Assembly (NCBI RefSeq): GCF_016801865.2
Contig: NC_068939.1
Location: forward strand, 180,514,721 to 180,578,720
Source of the DNA: Culex pipiens pallens
Lineage: Eukaryota; Arthropoda; Insecta; Diptera; Culicidae
Direction: 5' to 3'
DNA length: 64,000 bases
Shown: positions 1 through 10,372 of the stretch, in pieces
Numbering within the stretch: the stretch's first letter is position 1
Layout: each line of letters opens with the position of its first letter
Position numbers and translations under genes: made by a program
The notes under the pieces: generated by a model
What the model was told of the DNA's origin: nothing
Seen by the model: the letters and a program-made list of their open reading frames with translations, nothing else
The model's database searches: none

Positions 1-102
1 TCCAGTTAAATTCTTAAAACTAATAAAATCAAAACTGTGATTTAAAAATGAGCCAAAACTTCCAATAAAAGAATTACCCGGATTCGGACCACCCTTGTGG
101 GC

Positions 103-968
103 ACTATGGGTCATTCCACCTGAAGTGTGCAAGAAAAAATGCAAATTTGTAAATTACCATTTCCGATTCTGCTCAAATTTGGCAGAGCTGTTGCAACTAT
201 CAAAACATGCAAAAATCCCGAATTTCATCCAAATCGGACCACCCCCTCCATTTTTGTACCCTCCCAAAAAATCGACTTTTTGGCGATTTTTGAGCGAAAC
301 CCCTTTCTTCAAACGCCGATAACTCAGGAACCACAAATCTTAGAGTGTCGGTCTTAGACTCAATTTTAAAGGAAATTCATAATTTTGAACACGATAATGT
401 ATCGTACACATTTTTTAAGTGTTACTTACAAGATCAATTGCAATTTCCTGCTAGCTCTGCGGGAATTCAATTCTAATCTGTATTCTCAAATAATTAAAAC
501 TTTAAAATTCGATATCTCTGGAACGAAACATATTCCTTTTTGTCGATAAGTGATTCTTATGTAAAATTGGCCGGGTGAGGTCAAATTTAAAAAATAAATC
601 GGGCTGTTTTGAGATGCGACCATTTAAAGTTTTCAATTGCGCAATACAGGTAGAAAAAATATTTTAATCCGAATTTTGATCACGGAACTGGATTCTACGT
701 CCAATTTCCTTTAAAATTGAGTCTAAGACCGACTCTCTAAGATTTGTGGTTCCTGAGTTATCGGCGTTTGATGAAATGGGTTTCGCTCAAAAATCGCCAA
801 AAAGTCGATTATTGGGGGGAGGTACAAAAATGGAGGGGGTGGTGCGATTTGGATGAAATTCGGGATTTTTGCATGTTTTGATAGTCTCAACAGCTCAGCC
901 AAATTTGAGCAGAATCGGAGATGGTAATTTTCAAATGCTGTTCCGCTTCAGATGGAATGACCCCTATA
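103..968. mobile_element. Foldback element with about 270-bp inverted arms
   Basis: The left arm (about 103-377) reappears as its reverse complement at about 703-968. Matching pieces include the stretch around GGGTCATTCCACCTGAAGTG (109-128) against its counterpart near 946-965, and the TCTTAGACTCAATTTTAAAGG block (about 351-371) against 706-728. The 325-bp spacer is AT-rich with no coding signal. The short open frames inside are shadows of the repeat. The outer limits are accurate to a few bases and I could not define a target duplication. Confidence 0.75.
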
Positions 969-974
969 GGGAAT

Positions 975-1290
975 GGGGAAGTGGGAGTTCGTTTTGGCCA
1001 TTTTGGACGTTTTAAACAATTTGAGAATTTTGGTAGATTGGATAATTTTGGTCATTTTGACCGTTCTGGTCGATTCCGATTCGATTTGATCTTTTTGGTA
1101 ATTTTGGTCGTTTTGGCAATTTTTTTTTGTTTTGGTCATTTTGATCGTTTTAGCCATTTTGTTCAATTTGGACATTATGATCGTTTTGGCCATTGTGGTG
1201 TATTCCGTAATTTGGTAGTTACGGCAATTTCGGTCGATTTGGTCGTTTTGGTCAATTTGATAATTTTGGTAGTTTTGGACATTTTCCCAA
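975..1290. repeat. Degenerate 9-bp minisatellite, block 1 (TTTTGGTCA-like)
   Basis: The sequence reads as successive 9-mers such as TTTTGGTCA, TTTTGATCG, TTTTGGCCA and TTTGGTAAT, with frequent substitutions. Because the period is three codons, long frames stay open on both strands (FGHFDRFG-like or ILVVLVIL-like peptides). I treat these as repeat artefacts. The same motif recurs at 2320-3215 and 21280-21690. Confidence 0.8.
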
Positions 1291-2319
1291 ATCACATTTT
1301 TGGCTCTATCAAAGCTGTCACAACCGCTATAAAACCTATCAGCCAAACCAAAATTAAAACCACGTAGTCGTAACAAACTCCCCAGAACCACTATAAACCC
1401 TACATAAAACGGCCTATTTATAAAACCTACATAGGAGTTCAAGGCTTTACAACTGAATCCTAACAACCTCCTCAAAGTCTTAATAAAACCTTTACACTTC
1501 ATATGTCTGCATGCGTCTTATGACTAACAGATTTTATTCTGGCAAAAAATAACAAAAAATAAATCTTCGTCTTGCCAAATAAAAATTATGGAGATGATTG
1601 TCAAAAATGGTAAAGATGATATGATAGATTTTGGATGTAATTAATTAATTTCAAAGCTTATTCCTCGCAATTGGTGGTTGAAATTCACCTGCGGTTGAAA
1701 TGTTATCGGTGAATGTTGGGGAGATAGAGCCAATAAAATCAACTCGCCTCATCAAAAAAAATCTTCTGTAATCACAGTTTTTAATAATTTTTTTATTCGT
1801 ATTTTTTGCTATGCTAACGACGTCAGAAATTCATCATAATTGTGTTTTTCATCAAATTTTAATCAAATTTAAGGTTTTTTTCAATTTTTTTCTGTCAAGA
1901 TGGCACATAGCCATATTCAATCAGACCGTTTAGCGCCATATTTAAGCATTGCTATTTGACTGCGTTGAATGCACTTTCAGGAGCTTATGGTTTTAAGTGA
2001 GCTTTTTGCATGCCTAATGGCACTTGACAGCTTCAACACCCTTGGTTTTAAAGAACCATGCGATAAAACCGTTTGGTATGACATTTCCATCTGGTTGTCA
2101 AGTCTCTATTAAAACGTTCATAAAACCTTATTGAAAGCCAGTCGGCTCTTATTTTCACCAGGTTTTAAGTCCGAGGCATAAAACCTTGTGAAAACCTTTT
2201 AATTGGCCCTTGCTTAATGGTTATGCTGAATGCCCAAATAAATCTATTATGCAATCAAGATGCTACCATAAAACTTAAATAAAACTTGGTTTGACGTTTC
2301 AATCGATTTGCGAGTTTTG
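1291..2319. repeat. Spacer with recurrent ATAAAACC motif
   Basis: This non-coding stretch separates two minisatellite blocks. It contains a scattered motif (T/C)ATAAAACC or close variants near 1328, 1412, 1422, 1480, 2064, 2118, 2179 and 2270. GGTTTTAA, an inverted form, occurs near 2044 and 2161. The pattern suggests one or more mutated mobile elements, but no termini could be fixed. Positions about 1520-1900 are plain AT-rich DNA. Confidence 0.4.
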
Positions 2320-3215
2320 GTCGATTGGTCGTTTTGATCCTTTTAGCCAAATTGATTGATTTGGTGGATTCGACCATTTTGATCGATTTGGTCATTTAGA
2401 TAATTTTGTTAGTTTTGCCATTTTGTCGATTTGTTAATGTTGGTCCTTTTGATTGATTTTTACATTTTGGTCGATTTTTGATCGTTTTAGTCATTTTGCT
2501 CGTATTGGCCATTTTGGTCAATTTGATCTTTTTGCGAATTTTGGTAGTTTCGCCATTTCGTCGGTTTGGTAATTTTTCGTATTGATCGATTTGTTCATTC
2601 TCGTCGATTTGGTAATTTTGGTCATTTTGGTCGTTTTGGTCATTTTGTTTGATTTGGTCATTTTGGCAAATTTAATTGTTTTGGTAATTTTGAAAGTTTT
2701 GCAATTTTGTCGATTTGGTAATTTTGATCGATTTGATCATTCTGGTCGATTTGGTAATTTAGGTCATTTTGATCGTTTTGTTCATTTTGGTTGATTTGGG
2801 CATTTCGACAAATTTGATCGTTTTGGTAGTTTTGATCGTTTTGGCCATTTTGGTTGATTTGCTATTTTTTGTCGTTTTGATCGATTTGTTCATTGTGGTC
2901 GATTTGGTAATTTTGATCATTTTGATCGTTTTGACAATTTTGTTCGATTTGATCGATTTTGATCGCTTTGGCCATTTTGGTCGATTCTGTAACTTGGTCC
3001 TTTTGGCAATTTCGGTTGTTGTGGTCCTTTTGGCCAATTTGCCTGTTTTGTGTTTTGATAATATGAATTGATCTAATCGATTTGGTCATTTTGACCAATT
3101 TGATAGTTTTGGTGGTTTCGGCCATTTCGTCGATTGGGTCCTTCTGGCCAATTTGTTCGTTTTGGTAATTTTGGTAGATGTTTTTAACATTTTAGCCGAT
3201 TTGGTTTTTTCGGTC
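2320..3215. repeat. Degenerate 9-bp minisatellite, block 2
   Basis: Roughly 900 bp of imperfect 9-bp units (TTTTGGTCA, TTTTGATCG, ATTTGGTAA). It is longer than block 1 and similarly degenerate. Open frames of 70-100 codons on both strands follow from the period and are not credible proteins: the plus strand reads Leu/Val/Ile-rich and the minus strand Lys/Thr/Met-rich. Confidence 0.8.
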
Positions 3216-3640
3216 ATTTTGATAATTTTTTGATTTTGTAATTTAAATCGATTTGGATGGTTCAAAATCTTGTACCAGAGATATAATTTTTTGGAAAAAC
3301 GTATTTTTGTAAAAATTTAAAACACAGTCAAACAAAATAAAATTTGCCATCGAAAAAGTTTTCTCAGATTTTGTTTTTTTATAAACGACACACTTTTTGA
3401 TTTGAAAGCATTTTTTTTATTTCATTATTTTTGAATGTGTAAATTCAATAACAATTTTAAATATTTTTTTTAGAAAATTTCTTCTTTTGACTTTGTTAAT
3501 GAGACTGCTGGTTGATGAGATACAGCACCTTAAATTATTAATTATTTAAAAATATAGTATTCTCATTGTCATCATTTCTCAACTCGCGAATACTGGTTTG
3601 ATTTTCATTACATAAGGCCGATGCAAATATTTAAAAAAGT
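3216..3640. other. AT-rich non-coding stretch
   Basis: Low-complexity AT-rich DNA with T and A runs. I see no gene, repeat terminus or regulatory signal that I can support. Confidence 0.5.
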
Positions 3641-3945
3641 TTTTGTCCCTCGGCCCGGGCTGAGGTCAAGGGGGGGGGGGGGGTGCAAAAAAATAAACAA
3701 AATAAGAACAAGCCATAATCTTCACATTTAAATGAAAATAGTGTTTTAAAATGCATTTTACACTAGTTCAGTTGTTTTGCAATCATTAGTTTTCAAAAAA
3801 TCTAATTTCAGCTGGTTGCCCTTGAAATTCATTGAAATTTTGAAGTTTATTGTAAAAATATTTTTTTGCCCCCTGACTTTTTCGGGCCAATTTTGAAGGG
3901 GGGGGGGGGGGGGGGTGACAAAAACTTTTAAAAAAATTTGTACCA
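3641..3945. repeat. Dispersed repeat with two long G tracts
   Basis: G runs occur at about 3670-3683 and 3898-3915. The sequence between and after them (GTGTTTTAAAATGCATTTTA near 3741, TTTTTTGCCCCCTGA near 3863, then the G tract and GACA-AAACTTT) closely matches 34381-34510 in the same orientation. Two related copies in one window mark it as a dispersed repeat. Confidence 0.6.
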
Positions 3946-5060
3946 GCCTAACTTTTGGGAAATTTACTGCGTTTTGCAATAAAAATTATTTGTTATTTTA
4001 GAATTACCTACGGGGACCTCAATTTCAAAACACCAAATTTCACGCAATTTTCGCGGAACGTGGAAAAGGTTAAAATAACTCTGATAATCTTATGTTTAAA
4101 TCACAAAAACTATATTTTATGCTTCATTATATGTTATTTTGGTTTATGGATGAGCTCTATATATTTTTTGAAACAAAATCTAGGGCATGCGTATTCTCAT
4201 TTACTGAACTGCTTAACTGCTAAAATTTTTTTGCTGATTTGCTTTTTTTAAATTTCATATCAAACCAAGATTTAAAAATCTTGTCCAGCCATAAAGAGTA
4301 AAATCATTTTAATTTTCAGCGACATTTAGCACATTAATAATATTTTTTAAAGTTTTCATTTAACTTATCAAAAATTAAATTTTAAGTCAATAGGCCAAAA
4401 TAATGTGATTTGCAACGAAGTCCAAATTTTTATTCCAAATAGGAACAGAAAACATAAAATGTAGTATTTTTTAACAAATATCGTTAAAGCAAATATCGTT
4501 TAAATTAAACAGGACTCAAAACAAAAATCTGAAATGTTTTTAAAAGTTTTTAAAAAATACTCTTCATTTTTTTATTAAATTTTTTTTCGTTTCAAATAAA
4601 ATAGCAGTAAAATTTGTATTGCAGCGAATGAAGATATTAATAAATTTAGTTAGTTTCTAAAAGAAACTGAAAAAACTGAACAATTCTTTAGATGATACGT
4701 AGCATGCTTTTCAATTGAAATCTAATTAAATTTACTTTAATATGTCTTTATGGATGATATAATGGTGTTGTTATTTAAAAAAATGATTTGAGGAAATTGA
4801 TAAATTTCACGAATTTCACGCCGTCAACAAAATCGTCAAAAATACCTTATATTAGTAATTAAACCAGGGTATTCACTCGCGTAATTCAACAGTTGTTCAT
4901 AAGATCATTTTCATTCCTATTTGAGTTTGATAAATTATTATAAGAAATATCGTTACAGTTTCACACAAACATAAAATTTCACGGGATTTCACGGAAAAAG
5001 CCAAATTTCGCGGAATTCACGCTTTCCGCGAAATCGTGAAATTTCACTAACCCTAAGCAT
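3946..5060 (+). repeat. Dispersed repeat, direct-orientation copy
   Basis: The 3' part (about 4550-5056) matches the reverse complement of about 35223-35800. Shared pieces include the GCAGTAAAATTTGTATTGCAG region near 4604 and the terminal run rich in TTTCACGG/TTCGCGG near 4976-5046, ending at TTTCACTAACCCTAA. A related TTTCACGCAATTTTCGCGG segment occurs near 4039. The terminal segment is itself partly self-complementary. No coding capacity is seen. Confidence 0.65.
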
Positions 5061-5519
5061 GATTAAGAATTCCAAATTTACTTTTGTCTTACAGAGCAAA
5101 CATTTTCACAGGGATTTCATTTAGATAATCGAATAAATGTTTTACGAGATACTGGAAATTGAAAAATGAGAACTTATCAAATGACACTGAGAAAGGCTTT
5201 TTTTACAAATGTTTGACTTTCAGTGACTGTATCTCGACACTCCGATCAACAAAGTCAAAATAAGAAAATTGATGGAAATTTTCTCAGCTTTTTTGTTATA
5301 TTTTTAAAGAGGAGATTTTCCTTTTGCACCAACTTTAACGAAAAATATGCCTTTTTTACTCCCTTAACAACGCAGTATAGATTTTTTTAGACAATGTTTC
5401 AGTTATTTAAAAAAAGGCGACTTTCGAAAAGGTAGACAACTAGTAATTATTTTTGGAAGACTCTTTTACTTCCTTAATTTGCTTCATTCTTGTGTTTATT
5501 GCTTTTCCATTCAGACAAA
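5061..5519. other. AT-rich non-coding stretch
   Basis: No gene is supported. The phrase near 5220-5265 (GTATCTCGACACTCCGATCAACAAAGTC) resembles the 'TATCTCGGCAA/TATCTCAGCAA' phrases at 8560 and 34256, so part of it is probably old dispersed repeat. Confidence 0.4.
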
Positions 5520-5791
5520 TCCCAATCAGTTACTTTGTAATTACGAATCAATCCAGTATCCCGCAGTCTCAAATTTAGTCAGACCACTTCCATCTCCAAT
5601 TTGTTTATAAAAGTCGGTTCGAACCGAATTCGACGAATCAACCGCAAAGTTCGTTAGTGCAACCGTGCTGGAGGGGGGTCCACTAGACGACGACGATGGT
5701 TCAAAGTGTGCAAACGTGGGCAGATCTTGCGTTGCCCTCCGGGCTTGCGATCCCAATCCCAGTCGAACCAACTCTCCTCCGGGAGCATCAA
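5520..5791. other. Less AT-rich flank downstream of the Cys-rich candidate
   Basis: This stretch lies 3' of the candidate stop codon on the minus strand. A minus-strand frame stays open from about 5814 to 5541 (Ser/Pro-rich), but it is in a different frame from the candidate exon and is separated from it by a stop. It could be 3' UTR or a frameshifted continuation. Confidence 0.3.
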
Positions 5792-6252
5792 TTACACGCT
5801 CGGCTGCAGTGCATCGAAAGCCTCATCTTTGATGCATTCGGCGGTGGTGTTGCATCTTGCTGCAGGTGAAATTTTGAAATGTTGGAAAAAATCTTTAAAA
5901 ATTATAATTTTCATGGTTTGACGAGATTGTAATATAATTTTGTGAAAAAAAGAAATGTTGAGATTTCGAAGTTTGTACCACCACAGAACACCACCGACGG
6001 CTTTGCTGTTTGTTGCTGATGTCTGCAAATGCCTGATGTCCGATTTCCTCGTACGGACACACCAGCTCCTGACATCATCCGACAGTCGCTGGAGGAACAG
6101 GAAACAGGTCCAGTTCGATTGCAATTGCACTTCTTGCAAGGCCTCGGATGAAGTTCGGAGGGGTCAAAATTAGATTGTGTGCTCGGTCCAAACGACGTGG
6201 CATCTGGCAAGGTTTCCACTCTGGAACGGTCCGTCGTTTGAAAGCAGGTCAA
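5792..6252 (-). CDS. Candidate two-exon Cys-rich (VWC- or pacifastin-like) gene fragment
   Basis: Seen: the minus strand has an open frame at 6252-5979 followed by a plausible 119-nt intron (donor GTACAAAC at 5978, acceptor TTTCACCTGCAG ending at 5860) and a short exon at 5859-5792 ending in TAA. Joined in phase this gives about 113 codons. The first exon carries the spacing C-x2-C-x-C-x3-G-x3-C-x4-C (CKKCNCNRTGPVSC then SSSDC). The second adds two more Cys (RCNTTAEC). Known: this spacing is the C-terminal half of von Willebrand factor type C domains and also resembles pacifastin inhibitors (C-x-C-x(2,3)-G-x(3,6)-C-T-x3-C, here with Ser for Thr). Inferred: a secreted or extracellular protein exon. 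The N-terminal half of the domain and a signal peptide are absent. The frame has no ATG at its 5' edge and an in-frame stop lies just upstream, so a further 5' exon would be needed. It may equally be a degraded fragment or a chance frame. Confidence 0.4.
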
Positions 6253-7400
6253 CTTGGTTTGTGGTCACTGGATCGAGACGATTAAGGCTGGCTTTGCGAA
6301 CTGTTTGATTTTTGAAAGAGAATTCTTGATTTGGCAAAAAGTAGCAGTTTGTGGAATTTTCATTTGATAGAAAAAAAACATGTTTGTGTTAACGGTCAAT
6401 ACAATTCGAACGTACTGAAATGAGTACAAATTTCAGCAGCCAATAACCGTACCATGAACTCGATAATTACCCCCAGTACGGTGCTTCGCACGCGAGATAT
6501 TCGTTCTCGGAAATGACGCCATCAAGTGGCAGCTTGACTTCCCGGATTACGGCTGTTGTCGGGTGTCGAAACCAGATCCAACTCTCCTACAACCTTCACC
6601 TGGAACACGACAGCTCTACATATCGAACCCCGCTTCAGGGCCCTCCCGAGGCAGCAGCTCCAGGTACTACACATGTACCGTACGTCGTAATCTTCTTTTA
6701 AATACCTGATTTAGCGCAATTTAGCGCACCTGGGTGTGTTTTTCCCGCCATCACATCCTCCTGCCACGTTTGACAGCCGATGCCATCGTCGTCGTCGTTC
6801 TGAGACAGGCGGCAGGCAATTTGATTTTACCCTCGACTCATCTTTTGAGCCACATTTTGCCACATACCGTGCAAGGGAAAGCAAATTTCACGGATGCCAT
6901 CCCGGATTGGAAGTGACATTCCGGGAGCGGTGTTTTGAAAAGGGCCAACGGGAGAATTGTGCAGAATTTTTTGTGTTTGTGTTCCAATCGTGAGCTACCA
7001 CGATTCGCAAGCAAAAAAAGCCTACTCCGCTCGCTAACAAAATATCAACGCACAGTTCACCGTCATGTGTCATTGAGGTTGTGTAACCAAAAAACGGCAG
7101 AATGATTTTGATATCATTGATATCCTTCGAATCAATGGTTGAAACACAATCTATCGCAGACGATTTTGAGTCAGCTTAGAGCGAAATAGCTAAATCGGTT
7201 TGTCTGAGCCAATGGAGCACCCGCAGTCGAGCAGTTTTTGACAGTTCGCTCCATAAGAAATATATTGTAGAAAAAAGCAAAAACTCCTCGAATGGAAGTG
7301 CTCCATTAGAGAGAAAGGGAGAGCCTAAGAGAGAGGAAGAGTACTCAGTAGCTATAGGTGTGATAGTGACAATAATTAATCGCAAATTTGCGTCGCGTCC
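6253..7400. other. Balanced-composition island, no gene resolved
   Basis: Composition is clearly less AT-rich than the flanks and I see no internal repeats. On the minus strand a short Cys-containing open stretch begins with ATG at about 6679 and runs to an AG|GTGAAG donor-like site at about 6601. It could be an upstream exon of the Cys-rich candidate, but nothing else supports it. The plus-strand frame at 6736-6993 is unrecognised and I do not call it a gene. Confidence 0.3.
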
Positions 7401-8045
7401 GATTTGTGGTCGCGAGTAAAGGTTTTGGACAATTAGAATTATTTTATTATTTTTATGTTAGACCTCTATTCACTCATATTATTATTACTGGTTGAGGAAC
7501 CCTAATTCATCGTTAAATTTGAGGAATATCTGTTTTGCTAACCTTAATTTTTAATCAATCATGCTTTTGATCAATTCCAAATAGTAACATTAAAAATTTT
7601 ATTGCTTTAAAAACATAAGAGGAAATAAGTTTAGTTTTTAAAGCGTTTAAATTTTATATTTTCACAATGTTTTTTTTTTTTGGTTTTCATACAAACCATC
7701 AAAATATCTTTTTTTTATTTGTTCAATTTCCCTGAAAATATAGCAAATCCAGTTCACTTTAAAACATAAATGAACATCTGCTTCATCTTCGTTTTATGGT
7801 TTTGCGCTTAATAAATATAAAGGAGTTTTTGGTTTAAATATAAGTTTTTAAATCACAAGAAATGCACTTTTTTAGTTATGGCATAAGTTAGTAAAAATTT
7901 ATTTTGCAGTTTTTTGATAAATCATGGTTTTAAACGTATAAACAAATTTAAAACAAGTTTTCAAATTTTTAGTTCAACCAAATTTGTTAAAAAAAGTTTT
8001 ATGCGTTATTTTGATATCTTGTCCCGTTTTCAAATAATATTCATT
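7401..8045. other. AT-rich non-coding stretch
   Basis: Homopolymer-rich AT DNA. I see nothing I can support in it. Confidence 0.5.
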
Positions 8046-8712
8046 TAAGGGGTTACATACATGTAAAAAAATCACATTACAGAAAATCCACTAAAAAAAT
8101 GATTTTCAATCACTCCTGAAAGTTTCATGCAGATATTTTGTGACTAAACTGAGTAAGAGACGATTTAAGTTCACAATTTTGCCATGTGCAAAGCGAACTG
8201 TCAAACTTTGTGAACGTTTTTCTCTAAAAACCGAGTTGATTTACGGGTGCCACGCTAAATCGAGATGGGATGGACCAAATAGGCTGAAATTTGGGGTGAA
8301 GACTCCCAAGGCATATCCCTTGTGCATGACGAAGCCCGATTTTAAAATTTTGCCTTTTTAAAAAATACAAAAATCAAAAACTATTGATTTTTTATATGAA
8401 AAACATAAATATAACATTAATAAAGTTTTTGAAAATCGACCCTCGTCATGCAAACAGGACCGGTTTAAAGAGTCTTCCCTAAAATTTTGAGCCGATTTGG
8501 TTGAACTGTATTTAGATATCGTGGCACCCGTTTTATGGAACTGCTTACTTTAAGTAGCTATATCTCGGCAATGATACAACCAAATGTTTTCAAAGTTGTT
8601 TTGTTAATAGTTGAAAATGTATATTTCAATACCCTGAAAACAGATTTAACAAAAGTTTAAATTTGTGCTCATACCAACCTTTAACATTTTTGCCGATTTA
8701 CGACCCCTTAAA
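8046..8712. mobile_element. Probable foldback element (AAGGGGT termini)
   Basis: The sequence starts AAGGGGTTACATACATG near 8047 and ends with CGACCCCTTAAAA near 8699-8711. Internally, CGGGTGCCACGCTAAATCGA (8245-8264) is mirrored by CGTGGCACCCG (8520-8530), and GCATGACGA...ATTTTAAAA (about 8325) by TTTTTGAAAATCG...CGTCATGC (about 8430). The arms are diverged, so the boundaries are approximate. Confidence 0.5.
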
Positions 8713-9745
8713 ATCGTTTTTTTATTTTTACTTTGTTTATATTCTTTAAAAATTATTAGCAAACTTGACCATCTCCGACAATTTTTTTTTTCGAAATGAG
8801 CAGAAAATGTGTATAAATTTGCTTTAAATATATTGAGGATTGGACCAATGATTGCTGAATTACAACCTCCGGAAGAAAATTACACAAGAAATACGAAGTT
8901 TTCTCTATACCACCAAAATAGCGTTGATTTTTAAGTGACGATAAATATTCCGAGCATTCGAAATAAAATATTTACAAAATTTTAACATTGATTCTTGGAC
9001 TTGATTGAAAAATCAGTAAACTATTTGTTTCAAATCAGTTTTTAATTCAGTTTAATCAGTTTTATTCTATATTTATTATGAAAAAAATAATTTTACCCAT
9101 TTTTTTTTTTAATTGGAAAACTGAGTTGGAATCTTCCCTTTGCAGGACCATAATTGTGTAAATATTTGTTATCAGAATTTGAAATTAATGATCATTCTGA
9201 ATTTCAAAAGTGATTGAAAACACAATGGAATTTATGGCAGGATAAACGAAACAGTTATGATTTTTTTTGCAATATCTCTCACGATATTTAGCGTGAATTT
9301 TACACGCCATTTTTTTTTGTTTATTTAGATTGCCTCAATAGAAATAAAGCAATGCTATTGATTTACAAAAAGTAAGCTTTCTTTAAATTCAAAATTAAAC
9401 AACACTAAAATTTTGAAAAGATTATAGTAGATATATGTTTAATAATTATTCAAAAAAAATACCAATTTTATTCAAAGTTGAATTTATAGAAACAAAGTTC
9501 AAAGTTCTTCAAAATACTGTGAACATCACTATAACAGTTTTGCTACTGCCAAAAATGTGCAGCATTTAAGAATAAAGCCACGACATTTTTACGCTTGTTT
9601 TGATGTTGGATCGCCTACATTTGAAATCACTGAATAGCGAAAGCTACAATATTTCATGAATAAATGAAAATTACTTGTATTTATAATTGAGGTGAAAAGT
9701 CAACGATTGTGATTGGACACTCAATAATATTTTAACTGAATGAAT
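8713..9745. other. AT-rich non-coding stretch
   Basis: No gene or clear repeat terminus is seen. It is the left flank of the LTR element. Confidence 0.5.
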
Positions 9746-10172
9746 GGTAATCTGGTGTGAGGAATTGAGATGTCCTAGTCGTTTATTATTCGTCAAGTGA
9801 TTAATACAATTCATGTTACATTATTGTTACATATCTGAGTGAGTGTAATTTCTAATAGTATTGATAACCTCAATTACTGGCACCACTGTGCCGATTGGCA
9901 ACCATGCCATGTGATCATTACAAATGTACGATCACCTTGTATGCAAGCTTGTATGCGACCTTGCATACAATGTCACAGTCTCAACTGTGGTAATATGACG
10001 ATCATATAGATGTGTAAGTGTATCTTACCACGATCTATCAATGTCGAATTGTCATATGTTTGTTTATGTTTACAGCATGATCTTCGGTATCCCCGAGATC
10101 AAGATGATCACCCGAAAGTGATCGTATCACCAGCAGCTAACGTGCTGCTTTGAACAAACATGTATTTCAACA
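9746..10172 (-). repeat. 3' LTR of the copia-type element
   Basis: 427 bp, read as identical to 14282-14708. It ends in AACA on the plus strand (TGTT start on the minus strand). It is the 3' LTR because the polypurine tract abuts its inner edge. Confidence 0.9.
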
Positions 10173-10185
10173 CTTCCCCTCAATT
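10173..10185 (-). other. Polypurine tract
   Basis: The minus strand reads AATTGAGGGGAAG directly before the 3' LTR start (TGTTGA). This is the expected position and composition of the plus-strand priming site of an LTR element. Confidence 0.8.
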
Positions 10186-10238
10186 CGCACATTGAGTAGT
10201 GTTCCGAAATCTTCGATGCTGGATCCGATATGGCTTCT

Positions 10239-10372
10239 GCGATGATCTCGTCGACCGGTTGATCCTCAAGCGTCCAATAAACTCATGGATGAACCTCCAA
10301 CCTCTGCGATGATCTCGTCTTCCATTTGATCCTCTAGCGTCTGGTGAACCCATGGATGAGCCTTCGACAGCA
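10239..10372. repeat. 67-bp imperfect tandem duplication inside the LTR element
   Basis: GCGATGATCTCGTC starts at 10239 and again at 10306. Each is followed by TTGATCCTC(A/T)AGCGTC and then (A/C)TCATGGATGA-like text. Two diverged copies with a 67-bp period lie near the 3' end of the element. Confidence 0.7.
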
